This document shows positions 7,735 to 15,505 of a stretch of DNA of 43,786 nucleotides, piece by piece; position 1 is the first letter of the stretch; each line of letters begins with the position of its first letter. Source of the DNA: Methanomicrobiales archaeon (GTDB lineage: Archaea > Halobacteriota > Methanomicrobia > Methanomicrobiales > Methanospirillaceae); NCBI GenBank assembly GCA_013415565.1, contig JAAEET010000010.1, positions 1 through 43,786 on the forward strand. Reading direction: 5' to 3'. The notes beneath the pieces are model-generated. The model was not told where the DNA came from and made no database searches. It saw only the letters and a program-made list of their open reading frames with translations. The translations under genes were made by a program, and so were the position numbers.

Positions 7735-8724
7735 TCAGGGGGTCTTCCGTCTTTTTTCGAGGGATATCCTGATCCGGTCAGGCAGGGAGATAAGCCCCCT
7801 TGGCAGGAAGATGATGATCAGGACCAGCAACAGCCCGATGATAATGAACCGGGCGTAGGTCAGTCCGAGTGCCTGGAGGCCGTCCCACAGGACGGTGATG
7901 ACGATAGTACCGACAATCGGGCCGGCAAGGGTTCCAAGCCCGCCTGAAATGGAATAGATGATTGGCCAGAACGATATATCGACCCCGAAAATCTCGGGGG
8001 TGATGTAACCCAGGTGGTGGATCTCGAGGGCCCCGGCGACTCCTGAAAAGTAGGCACTGACCAGGAAAGCGAAGAGGCGGTACCTGACCGGGTCGATGCC
8101 TGCTGCCCGTGCCTCCATCTCGTTCTCGCGTATCGCAGCGAAGGCAAGGCCCACCGGCGACTTGAGGATTAACCAGAAGATGATGATCACGATGATTGCA
8201 ATGACCAGGATCGAATAGTACTCGATGAGCAGGTAATTCGGGACCGAAGAACTGATCAGCCGCGGCGCGGCTATCCCGTCCCACCCGCCGGTTATATCGA
8301 CAAACTGACTCACCATCAGGGTCTGGATGATGATGGCGAATCCGAAGGTCACCATGGCGAGGAACCATTCCTTGAGCCGGACGCAGATAGCTCCGATGAA
8401 GAGGCCGACAAGTGCAGCGGCCCCGCCACCGATGAGCATGGTGATGTACGGGGAGACGCCGCTTGCCGATGCCACGAGGGCGGAGGCGTATCCCCCAAGG
8501 CCGAAGAACGCTGCATGCCCGAGCGACCCTTGGCCGGTGTAGGTGAGGAAATTCCAGGACGAGGCATAGATGATGAATATGACCATCAGGATGAGGATGG
8601 TCAGGATGTAGAGATTCATCCCCAGGATGAGAGGCAGAATGAACGCCAGGATCAGGAGAGAAATGACACCGTAGATCCGTATCTTTTTCGACGCAATGCC
8701 CAGGGTTGTATTCATGTCAATCAT
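7735..8724 (-). CDS. ABC transporter permease, LivM-like
   Basis: A 329-aa membrane protein with about ten hydrophobic segments, second permease of the branched-chain-amino-acid-type transporter. The family motif around residues 60-80 (TYTGQGSLGHAAFFGLGGY) and the cytoplasmic coupling segment near AIRENEMEARAAGID are present. The start at 8724 is set by the ATGA overlap with the stop of the LivH-like gene. The frame stays open further upstream, but that part is the shadow of livH. Confidence 0.9.
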   Translation of the reverse strand: MIDMNTTLGIASKKIRIYGVISLLILAFILPLILGMNLYILTILILMVIFIIYASSWNFLTYTGQGSLGHAAFFGLGGYASALVASASGVSPYITMLIGGGAAALVGLFIGAICVRLKEWFLAMVTFGFAIIIQTLMVSQFVDITGGWDGIAAPRLISSSVPNYLLIEYYSILVIAIIVIIIFWLILKSPVGLAFAAIRENEMEARAAGIDPVRYRLFAFLVSAYFSGVAGALEIHHLGYITPEIFGVDISFWPIIYSISGGLGTLAGPIVGTIVITVLWDGLQALGLTYARFIIIGLLLVLIIIFLPRGLISLPDRIRISLEKRRKTP

Positions 8725-9602
8725 TCTGCCGACTCTCCGAAAATCCCGGTGGGGCGTATGATCAGCACGAGAATCAGGATGATGAACGATACTGCATCCT
8801 TCCATGCACCGCCAAGGGTAAAGATGGCAAAGTTCTCGGCGATACCATAGATGAGGCCGCCGATAATAGCGCCGGGGATGCTGCCGAGGCCGCCGATGAT
8901 CACGATGGCGAAGGCCTTGATTGCCGGAATCGAACCCATGTAGGGGTTGAATACCTGCCCGCTCACCACCCAGAGCGTCCCTGCTGCGCCGGCAAGTCCT
9001 GCGCCGATCCCGAACGAGAGCATATCCATCCGTTCGACGTTGATGCCCATCAGCATCGCCCCTTTCCGGTTCTGGCTGGTGGCCCGCATCGCTTTGCCAA
9101 GCCGGGTTTTGCGCAGAAAGAGATACAGGATGACCAGGATGAGTATGGTGGTAATGATGATGATCAGGTAGTCGAGGGGCATGTTCACCCCGAAGATCGA
9201 TATGGTAATCTTCTCGAAGGGACTGTGGATGATCCGCCACTCATCCGTCCAGATGAGCGCTGCCGCATTCTGGATGATGTAGATCAGACCGATGGAAATA
9301 AAGATCTCGTTCAACTTCCCCGTCCCAAGGATCGGGCGGAAGCAGAGGCGCTCGATGACAACCCCCGCGAGGATGAGGGTAGGGACCGATGCTGCAAGCA
9401 GGACATACGGATTGAACCCGGATACGGCATAGAAGGTAAAGGTGATGTACGCGCCGAGCATCAGCAGTTCCCCGTGGGCGAAGTTCACCACCTTCATCAC
9501 CCCGAAGATGAGGTTCAGTCCGGTGGCAAGAAGAATGTAGATACAGCCCGCATACAGCCCCCAGATCAAAACCTGGAGTATGACATCGACTCCTCCCGCC
9601 AT
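8721..9602 (-). CDS. ABC transporter permease, LivH-like
   Basis: A 293-aa membrane protein with about eight hydrophobic segments. Near the N-terminus it has ATGLNLIFGVMKVVNFAHGE, the hallmark of LivH-type permeases, and in the middle the ATPase-coupling loop MRATSQNRKGAMLMGIN. It lies 39 bases downstream of the binding-protein gene and overlaps the LivM-like gene by four bases, forming a K-H-M operon on the minus strand. Confidence 0.9.
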   Translation of the reverse strand: MAGGVDVILQVLIWGLYAGCIYILLATGLNLIFGVMKVVNFAHGELLMLGAYITFTFYAVSGFNPYVLLAASVPTLILAGVVIERLCFRPILGTGKLNEIFISIGLIYIIQNAAALIWTDEWRIIHSPFEKITISIFGVNMPLDYLIIIITTILILVILYLFLRKTRLGKAMRATSQNRKGAMLMGINVERMDMLSFGIGAGLAGAAGTLWVVSGQVFNPYMGSIPAIKAFAIVIIGGLGSIPGAIIGGLIYGIAENFAIFTLGGAWKDAVSFIILILVLIIRPTGIFGESAE

Positions 9603-9641
9603 GGATCAGCATCAACCTTCCGTCTTAAAAAGGATGATTAT

Positions 9642-10949
9642 TCACCCCTGACCTGGCGTATACCAGTCGGGGAGCACAAAACCGGTCTCTTTCAGGGAAT
9701 CCGGCCAGACGATGACCGGGCGTGTTTCACCGACATTCTGGTCCCAGACCAGCTGGGCCATGTAGAGGTCGAACTTGCTCTCCCTGAAATCTTCCGAGAA
9801 GGCGATGTTTCCGTCCTTCATGACCTCGATCATCTGGGGGATTTCCAGCTCGTTGAGGGCGTCGCGGACTGCCGGTTTATCGCGCGTTCCTGCATTTTCA
9901 ACTGCCTGCACTCCGATGTAAACACCCTCATAGGTCGCAACACCCATCATGCCGGGGAATCCGCCCCATTTATTCTCGAAATTCTCGACAAAGGCTGTGT
10001 GGGCGGTTTCAGTCTCCTTCGGAGCAGCATAGGGTGAGAACCGGCTCTGGAGTATCATGTATTCCCCATAGGATCCTACCCCCTTGTAGAAGTCAGGATC
10101 GTCATTACACTCGATGGCAAAGAAGATAGTGTCCAGTCCGACATCACGGCGTCCCTGCTGGACGAGCGGAACCAGCTCGTTGAGGAAGGTCACGGTGTAC
10201 ACTGCATCGGGGCTGGCTGCCTTGACCGAGGTCAGGGCAGTCCTGAAGTCGGACTCCCCCATCTTGAAGCTCTCTTCTGCCACCACCTCAATATTCAGCC
10301 CATGGTTGCTGATGTGATCATGAACGGCGTTCCGCTGCCCGGTACCAAATGACGTGTCCTGGTAGATGATGGCCAGCCGCAGCGGCCGGTCTGCAGGGAA
10401 CCCGAACTTGTCATTGATGGCCGGGCGCATTACCTGGTCGATGAAGAGCATGATGACCTCGGCAGAATCCTCGGTGTTCGGCCGGTGGAAGAACATGGTA
10501 CTGGTATCGATATCCGTCCTTCGTGACACCGCCGAACTCGAAGCCCCGGAGATGACGTAGGGCACCTTGTGATCGGCTACGATCGACTGGTGGGCGGAGA
10601 CGACAGCGCTCGAGAAACCACCGACAAGCATATCGACATTGTCCTGGGTGATCAGCCTGGAGACCGCTTTCTGCCCGCCTTCCCGGGTGGACTCATCGTC
10701 GCCCTGGATAAGGCGGATCGGGATGCTCTTTCCGATATCGGCCACGTACACCCCGCCTTCCGCGTTGATCTCATCGGCGGCAAGGACAGCCGATTGCCAG
10801 ATGTCTTTCCCGGTGGTGCTCGCCGGCCCGGTCATCGAGGCCACGACGCCGATTTTCAGCTCGTCGGTTGCTGCCGGCTGCTCGGTACATCCTGCAAAAA
10901 GTGCAAGGCCGATGCAGAGGAGGGATAACAGAATAAACTCCTTTCTCAT
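9642..10949 (-). CDS. ABC transporter substrate-binding lipoprotein, LivK/amide type
   Basis: A 435-aa extracytoplasmic binding protein. Residues 1-20 are a signal peptide ending in a lipobox (LALFAGC), so the mature protein should be lipid-anchored at Cys21. The rest is a periplasmic-binding-protein fold of type I: KIGVVASMTGPASTTGKDIW at the start and VDMLVGGFSSAVV in the first lobe. At 435 aa it is longer than classical leucine-binding proteins (~350), closer to the amide/urea or aromatic-acid binders, so an amino acid is only one possible ligand. It heads the K-H-M operon; an operator-like dyad lies 21-35 bases upstream. Confidence 0.87.
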   Translation of the reverse strand: MRKEFILLSLLCIGLALFAGCTEQPAATDELKIGVVASMTGPASTTGKDIWQSAVLAADEINAEGGVYVADIGKSIPIRLIQGDDESTREGGQKAVSRLITQDNVDMLVGGFSSAVVSAHQSIVADHKVPYVISGASSSAVSRRTDIDTSTMFFHRPNTEDSAEVIMLFIDQVMRPAINDKFGFPADRPLRLAIIYQDTSFGTGQRNAVHDHISNHGLNIEVVAEESFKMGESDFRTALTSVKAASPDAVYTVTFLNELVPLVQQGRRDVGLDTIFFAIECNDDPDFYKGVGSYGEYMILQSRFSPYAAPKETETAHTAFVENFENKWGGFPGMMGVATYEGVYIGVQAVENAGTRDKPAVRDALNELEIPQMIEVMKDGNIAFSEDFRESKFDLYMAQLVWDQNVGETRPVIVWPDSLKETGFVLPDWYTPGQG

Positions 10950-10969
10950 GATATTCCTGCCTTGTAGTA

Positions 10970-10984
10970 TGCCATGTTATAGCA
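10970..10984. promoter_or_regulatory. Inverted-repeat operator-like site B
   Basis: Read on the minus strand the sequence is TGCTATAACATGGCA: arms TGCTAT/ATGGCA around AAC, five of six positions symmetric. It ends 21 bases before the ATG of the binding-protein gene. CTATAAC inside it could serve as the TATA box, so a bound repressor would block promoter recognition. It closely matches site C at 17372-17386 (TGCCATAACATGACA). Confidence 0.55.
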
Positions 10985-11180
10985 TGACATGTTGGGGAAC
11001 CGTGAAAATAAAGATTGCTATTCGGTCTCCACGCTGTGAGAATTGATGATTTCAAGGCTGGAAATGAAGCAAAAACAGGTTGCCTGTTCACGGGTGTTCT
11101 ACCTTTGCCCTTCGGTACGGAGAACATGAGGGAGACCGCCGTTCCCCTCCCGTGGAGGGGATCGATCTTCCCTGAGCCGG

Positions 11181-11597
11181 TTACAGGAGGTTGGAAAGCC
11201 TGCCGGAAATGAATGACCGACTGTCGATGTCCAAGGTCAGGCTGGTCATACCGGACGTAATCGATGTCTGGTTGATCCAATCGGTTCTGGGAGGCCGTTG
11301 CCACCTGATACCTGGGTCGTAATCCTGATCATCGGTCGGGGTGGGAATTACAATGTCATAATGGCCAAACGGATTCAGGCCGGGTATCCGCGTCGGTGCG
11401 GTCACATCAGGCCAGGCGTCAAATCCTTCAGGCACATCAAACGGATTCAGGCCGGATATCCGGGTCGGTGCGATCGCATCGGGCCATGCATCAAAACCTT
11501 CGGGCATATTAAAAGGGCTGACAGCTGCCGCGGTTGCTCCCCCGACCAAGGCGCCAGTTACCAGGAGCAGGGACAGGACGAACATTTTGTTTTTCAT
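11181..11597 (-). CDS. Small secreted protein with an internal tandem repeat, function unknown
   Basis: A 138-aa protein starting MKNKMFVL; the start is set by GAGAGGTG just upstream of the ATG at 11597. Residues 1-25 form a signal peptide ending near ATAAA, with no lipobox. The mature part holds two copies of a ~26-residue unit containing MPEGFDAWPD-x-x-APTRI-x-GLNPF (second copy VPEGFDAWPD), then a Pro/Asp-rich tract and a Ser/Thr-rich end. No membrane anchor is visible at the C-terminus, so it is probably secreted or bound to the cell surface non-covalently. I do not recognise the family. Confidence 0.65.
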   Translation of the reverse strand: MKNKMFVLSLLLVTGALVGGATAAAVSPFNMPEGFDAWPDAIAPTRISGLNPFDVPEGFDAWPDVTAPTRIPGLNPFGHYDIVIPTPTDDQDYDPGIRWQRPPRTDWINQTSITSGMTSLTLDIDSRSFISGRLSNLL

Positions 11598-11627
11598 GGG
11601 CACCTCTCGAACGCATGTACTCGATCA

Positions 11628-11645
11628 GCTTTAAATTTTTTTTGA
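11628..11645 (-). promoter_or_regulatory. Promoter of the small secreted repeat protein
   Basis: On the minus strand AAAAAAAATTTAAAG forms an A/T-rich TATA-like block about 40 bases before the ATG at 11597, giving a predicted leader of ~15 bases that contains the GAGAGGTG ribosome-binding site. Surroundings are GC-rich, so the block stands out. Confidence 0.45.
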
Positions 11646-11887
11646 ACTGCGAAGGAAGATGGATGGCTGCCGACCATATCCGGCGAGAACCTGATAGCGG
11701 GATCAATGAATGCAGGAGGTCGGCTGAGCCGCAGGGATGAAATGGAGAGCTGGTCCTCGCCTATTCCGGCCGCAAATACGTCCTCAAATCTCTCCATGCC
11801 TCCCCGGACCGTCGGGGTCAGAGCACCACGACCGGACAGCTGCCGGATCTCCGTGAAATCCGCCCCGACGGATAAATGGAGATGGTT

Positions 11888-12025
11888 ATGTATGAGTATT
11901 TTCAAACAGTACAGGTCATGTTTGGATTGCCGGATATCACCGTCATTGTCGTGGGAGGGGCATTCCTGTTCAGTATCGTGGCCCTCGCTCTCTGGGCATT
12001 CTGGTGGAAGGAGGTCCCGGAATGA
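11888..12025 (+). CDS. Small membrane protein coupled to the sodium:solute symporter
   Basis: A 45-aa ORF with one membrane helix (ITVIVVGGAFLFSIVALALWAFWW) and a short charged end (KEVPE). Its TGA overlaps the ATG of the symporter (ATGA), so the two are translationally coupled. This matches the known pattern of tiny accessory proteins encoded before SSS-family transporters in archaea. Start options are 11882, 11888 (GGAGA six bases upstream, chosen) and 11918, which would leave a 35-aa protein beginning MFGLPD, closer to the usual size. A subunit or stabiliser role for the symporter is inferred. Confidence 0.75.
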   Translation: MYEYFQTVQVMFGLPDITVIVVGGAFLFSIVALALWAFWWKEVPE

Positions 12026-13530
12026 TCGACCCCCTTGAAATCACCCTCGTGATCCTCTATTTTCTCGCCCTGATCGGGATCGGAATCTGGGCCTCAAAGA
12101 AGATTCAGAATATGTCCGACTACGTGGTCGCCGGCAGATCGCTTGGGTTCTGGGTTTTCACCTTCCTCATGATTGGCTCGGTCTGCTCCGGCATGTCCCT
12201 GCTTGGTGTATCGGGCCTCGGGTTCAGATTTGCCTGGCCCACCATCTGGGAACAGCTTGCAGTACCGCTCTCGATCGCGTTCTGTATCATCTTTTTCGGG
12301 GTTAAGATGTATGCGGTCTCGAAGAAGAGCGGATTCATCACCGTGCAGGACTACTTCGCCCAGCGGTTCGAGAGCCCGAAAACCCTCCGCGGGCTCTCGG
12401 CTGTCGCAGGCATCGTGGTCTCCATGATTTACCTCGCCGGCCAGTACACCGCCATCAGCATCGTCCTGATGTGGCTCTTCGGCCTGCCGCACTGGGTTGC
12501 CCTGCTGATCGGGGCGGCAATCGTAACGGTCTATACGGTCATCGGGGGCCTCTATGCCGTCGCATGGACCACGCTGGTACAGGGGCTGATCCTCCTCATC
12601 GGTGTGGTGATCATGGCGCCGGTCGTGATCTCCGCGGCGGGAGGATTTACCGCGGTGAACGCCTACCTCGGGGCCCTGAATCCTGCTTCGGTTCTTCCCT
12701 GGTCGGTCGGAACGGGTGCAATCTTCACGCCGGAATATATCGTCTCCTTCTTCCTGCTCCTTACCGTCGGGCTTGCCTGTGCTCCCCATGTCATCAATAA
12801 CGTGCTTGCCGTCCGGGACGCCAATTATTTCAGGTGGACTCCCCTGGTTGCCTTTATCATCTACGGAGCGGTGATGTTTCTCCTGAAATTTGCCGGGTTC
12901 GCCGGCGTGGTCCTGGTAAACGAAGGGATGGTGAGTCTTCCCGAGGTGAAGAATGCCTCGGATTTCATCTTTGTCTACGGTGTACAGCACGCTTTCGGGA
13001 GCCTCGCACTCTGGGGTATTTTCGCGGTTATCGTGCTTGCCGCGGTGATGTCCACCACCGACAGGCTGATGCTGACCATCGGTACCTATTTCTCGTGGGA
13101 TCTCTACAAAAAGATCCTGAAACCCGATGCCTCGGAAAAATCAGTACTCCTGGTAAGCAGGATCTCAGTCTTCGCTGCCGCGGTCATCACCCTCCTCATG
13201 GCCCTCAACCCACCCGAAATGCTGGTCTGGCTGATATGGGCAGGGATCGGCATCATGTTTGCCACATTCTCCGTCCCCCTGCTTGCCGGGCTGTACTGGC
13301 GCCGTGCCACCCGGGAGGGGGCAATCGCGGCAATGTCCCTCGGGCTGGCATCCTCCCTCGCTTTCGGGGCGGTCACTTATTTCAGGATAGCAACGCTCCC
13401 CGTCCATTTTTCTCTCTTCGGGTTTGTGATCGCGGTGATTGCCATGGTTGCCGTGAGTCTGCTCACACCGCCTCACCCCGAGGATATCCTCGATGAGACC
13501 ATGACCGGCTGGTTTATCCAGCCGCGATAA
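12022..13530 (+). CDS. Sodium:solute symporter (SSS family)
   Basis: A 502-aa membrane protein with about thirteen hydrophobic segments. Family features include the N-terminal YFLALIGIGIWASKK segment, the motif SDYVVAGRSLGFW at residues 32-44, and VIGGLYAVAWTTLVQGL in helix 5. Such transporters take up proline, pantothenate, acetate or other carboxylates with sodium; the substrate cannot be told. The ATG at 12022 is chosen for the strong GGAGG nine bases upstream and the overlap with the small accessory gene. The adjacent ABC system and the acyl-CoA synthetase downstream make an organic-acid substrate reasonable, but that is inference. Confidence 0.87.
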   Translation: MIDPLEITLVILYFLALIGIGIWASKKIQNMSDYVVAGRSLGFWVFTFLMIGSVCSGMSLLGVSGLGFRFAWPTIWEQLAVPLSIAFCIIFFGVKMYAVSKKSGFITVQDYFAQRFESPKTLRGLSAVAGIVVSMIYLAGQYTAISIVLMWLFGLPHWVALLIGAAIVTVYTVIGGLYAVAWTTLVQGLILLIGVVIMAPVVISAAGGFTAVNAYLGALNPASVLPWSVGTGAIFTPEYIVSFFLLLTVGLACAPHVINNVLAVRDANYFRWTPLVAFIIYGAVMFLLKFAGFAGVVLVNEGMVSLPEVKNASDFIFVYGVQHAFGSLALWGIFAVIVLAAVMSTTDRLMLTIGTYFSWDLYKKILKPDASEKSVLLVSRISVFAAAVITLLMALNPPEMLVWLIWAGIGIMFATFSVPLLAGLYWRRATREGAIAAMSLGLASSLAFGAVTYFRIATLPVHFSLFGFVIAVIAMVAVSLLTPPHPEDILDETMTGWFIQPR

Positions 13531-13761
13531 CCCGCATTTTTCATCCGTCCTCCCGGAAAGAAAGTACGGGATGCGGCACCGTGCCCGGGATGTACCATAC
13601 AGCGATCATGATGAACGTACGCGGTTGTCAGGCACATTAAAAGCCTGAAACGAATCTAAAGGGGAAATAAAACGTTAATTTAGCATATCACAAGGTTGTA
13701 CCGATATGCGCGCTTACCGGAAGATAGGGAGCAATAGGTGGATATAAAAACAAACATAATA

Positions 13762-13775
13762 CGAAAATATAAATA
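13762..13775 (+). promoter_or_regulatory. Strong promoter of the structured RNA locus
   Basis: CGAAAATATAAATA is close to an ideal archaeal BRE plus TATA box, in a 60-base A/T-rich stretch within otherwise GC-rich DNA. Transcription should begin about 25 bases downstream, near the GGG at 13791-13793. The next open reading frame with a recognisable protein starts more than 400 bases later, so the promoter probably drives an RNA. Confidence 0.65.
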
Positions 13776-13790
13776 AGAGTATCAACTATA

Positions 13791-14176
13791 GGGATCTGCC
13801 TCAGAGGGGATACTGCTGGGGAAACGTGCAGCGGTTGGATGAGCCACCTGGTCAAAACGGCTTGACGATCATGTGGCGACGAAGAGATCTGATCGCTGGG
13901 CCGAACAAATGTTCAACAGGCACCATGCCGGGATGGAATGAGTCTGTCAGGTCCAAACGGCTGAACGATAGACAGGCGACCAAGACATTCCCTGACCGGG
14001 GCCGGACAGATGTCTAAGGAACATGATGCCATACTACCACGAATCCATCCGATAAAACGGCGGAAGTCGGGCAGGTGACAAAGACGTGGTAACGTGGGGC
14101 CGAACACAGGTTCCTGGTGAACATTCCTCCTGGGGCACTCTTATTCCTGGTCAGTTACCTCCATGATATGGTTTTT
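13791..14176 (+). ncRNA. Candidate structured RNA with three tandem ~100-nt domains
   Basis: No convincing ORF is present between the symporter and 14206. Three units share AAACGGC (13855, 13955, 14055), GGYGAC-N-AAGA (13875, 13975, 14074) and GGGGCCG-R-ACA (about 13898, 13999, 14097). Each can form an outer stem in the same register with different bases: GCCAC/GTGGC (13843-13847 with 13873-13877), GTCTGTC/GACAGGC (13942-13948 with 13971-13977), and in unit 3 a stem of CCGA/TCGG plus flanking pairs. Units 1 and 2 have an inner hairpin with loop AACGGC. Each unit then has a four-base-loop hairpin: GAAC/GTTC, GGAC/GTCT, GAAC/GTTC. The 5' end is inferred from the promoter; the 3' end is set at TTTTT (14172-14176). 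It may be a free RNA or a leader of the gene at 14206. I know no matching RNA family. Confidence 0.6.
13843..14140 (+). repeat. Three diverged direct repeats, ~100-base period
   Basis: The AAACGG block recurs at exactly 100-base intervals (13855, 13955, 14055). About 55-60 bases per unit align with conserved islands and variable linkers, unlike CRISPR repeats, which are identical and separated by unique spacers. Changes between units keep base pairing in the predicted stems. Confidence 0.7.
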
Positions 14177-14205
14177 ATGTAGGGTGCTCTCGTATCGTTC
14201 CTGTG

Positions 14206-15198
14206 ATGAGGAGGATCTTCCGGCGACCCCGGATCGTCGTGAGCAAGTGCATCGAGTTTGCATACTGCCGGTATAACGGGGACATGATTTCCAGCGACCT
14301 CGTCGCACGGCTTAAAGAGTACGTGGATTTCATACCGGTCTGTCCCGAGGTGGAAATCGGTCTCGGCATACCCCGCCCGACACTCAGGATTGTGAGGATG
14401 GGAGATACCGATCATCTTGTCCAGCCGGAGACGGACCGGGACGTCAGCGGGGAGATGACCACATTTGCCCGCCGGTTCCTGGAATCGCTCCCCGAAATCG
14501 ACGGGTTCATCCTGAAGAACAAATCACCGACGTCCGGACTCCGGGATGCGAACGTTTACCCGTCCGCCGGGAAATCTGCACCGATCGGCCATGGCCCGGG
14601 ATTCTTCGGCAGGATGGTGCTTGAACGGTATCCCCTGCTTCCGATCGAGGACGAGGGGAGGCTCCGGAATGTGCGTATCCGGGACCACTTCCTCACCAGG
14701 ATCTTCACCCGTGCTGATTTCAGGGAAGCAAAAACCCGGGGAAAGGTTCGCGATCTCGTCAGGTTCCATACCGAGAACAAATACCTCCTCCATGCCCATA
14801 ACCAGCGGATGCTCCGGGAAATGGGAATCATCGTCGCCAACCAAGAAGGACTTCCCGCCGGAGTCCTGTTCGATCGGTATGAAGCACTCCTCGGGCCAGC
14901 ACTCGCCCGGCCGCCGTCATACCGGACGAATATCGATGTCCTGCTCCATGCCATGGGGCATTTCCGGGACCGGATAAGCCCGGGCGAACGGGATTTCTTC
15001 CTGCGGTCTCTTGAGAGATACCGGGACGGGAGGGCTTCGGTATGTGCCCCGAAGAATATCGTCGCCCTCTGGATCGAACGATATGATGAAGAAGGCTTGC
15101 GAAACCAGACCTTCTTCGCCCCGTTTCCGGAAGACCTCATCGAACCGGATCCTGCAGAAACGGATCGGGGACGGGATTTCTGGAAGGTTGAGGGCTAG
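14206..15198 (+). CDS. DUF523-DUF1722 fusion protein
   Basis: A 330-aa two-domain protein. Residues 1-150 are DUF523 with the three cysteines expected for an iron-sulfur site: Cys in VSKC, Cys in YCRYNGD and Cys in PVCPEVEIG; the family includes a thiouracil desulfidase that uses a [4Fe-4S] cluster. Residues ~185-310 are DUF1722 (RFHTENKYLLHAHN and the region after it). The fusion is common in bacteria and archaea, and its job is not settled; sulfur removal from modified nucleobases is possible. ATG 14206 is preferred over GTG 14203. A T-rich block at 14166-14178 could be its own TATA box with an almost leaderless start. The structured RNA locus lies immediately upstream. Confidence 0.82.
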   Translation: MRRIFRRPRIVVSKCIEFAYCRYNGDMISSDLVARLKEYVDFIPVCPEVEIGLGIPRPTLRIVRMGDTDHLVQPETDRDVSGEMTTFARRFLESLPEIDGFILKNKSPTSGLRDANVYPSAGKSAPIGHGPGFFGRMVLERYPLLPIEDEGRLRNVRIRDHFLTRIFTRADFREAKTRGKVRDLVRFHTENKYLLHAHNQRMLREMGIIVANQEGLPAGVLFDRYEALLGPALARPPSYRTNIDVLLHAMGHFRDRISPGERDFFLRSLERYRDGRASVCAPKNIVALWIERYDEEGLRNQTFFAPFPEDLIEPDPAETDRGRDFWKVEG

Positions 15199-15505
15199 AG
15201 GGGAAAGAGAAACACAAAAGAGAGGTGGCATCATCAGGAGGTCTCGGCCCTGCCCGTTCAGGGCAGGACGTCAACCAATGGACTGAACGTTCATACGGTG
15301 ATTTAGTTGGACACTAATACACCTGCTATAGAATAGCTACGAATGATTATTAAATCTTTTGGATTTTTCCGGAGGGAAACGGCGAAAGATACAGAGGTCC
15401 CGTGACCAAAGCGCCCCTCTCCTTTCGCGGCCTTGGGAACTTTCAGATCCGGCACGATCTTCTCCCGATCAGGGCCGATCCCCTCACCCCCCGGGTGAGA
15501 ACTGC
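15199..15505. other. 307-base intergenic region with hairpin and dyad
   Basis: The region lies between two genes that converge on it. It holds a perfect 7-bp stem with 5-base loop, CCTGCCC-GTTCA-GGGCAGG (15249-15267), a 10-base palindrome TGAACGTTCA (15284-15293), an operator-like dyad (15324-15338) and an A/T-rich block (about 15340-15360) that reads GATTTAATAATC on the minus strand. No ORF in it looks like a protein. The elements would fit a short minus-strand RNA of roughly 15205-15323, or a terminator for the upstream plus-strand gene. Confidence 0.4.
15324..15338. promoter_or_regulatory. Inverted-repeat operator-like site D
   Basis: TGCTATAGAATAGCT contains the perfect dyad GCTAT-AGA-ATAGC. 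It has the same layout as sites A-C (TGC-Y-A at one end, R-GC at the other) and lies next to a possible minus-strand TATA box at about 15342-15354. No protein gene starts nearby, so it is the weakest member of the set and could be coincidence. Confidence 0.3.

Noticed and set aside
8706-10037. Long plus-strand ORF (443 codons) opposite the livH/livK genes
   Set aside because: Its product is rich in Asp, His, Gly and Arg with no domain, and it lies antisense to well-supported permease and binding-protein genes; a high-GC codon artefact.
12094-12990. Minus-strand ORF (298 codons) opposite the sodium:solute symporter
   Set aside because: Asp/His/Gly-rich composition and no motifs; antisense shadow of the membrane protein.
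13826-14107. Short ORFs of about 64 codons on both strands in the structured RNA locus
   Set aside because: No ribosome-binding site, no protein-like composition, and the conserved islands fall in different codon positions in each unit.
13843-14140. CRISPR array reading of the 100-base repeats
   Set aside because: The units are diverged, conserved islands are spread through the unit instead of forming one identical repeat, and substitutions keep base pairing; no cas genes are near.
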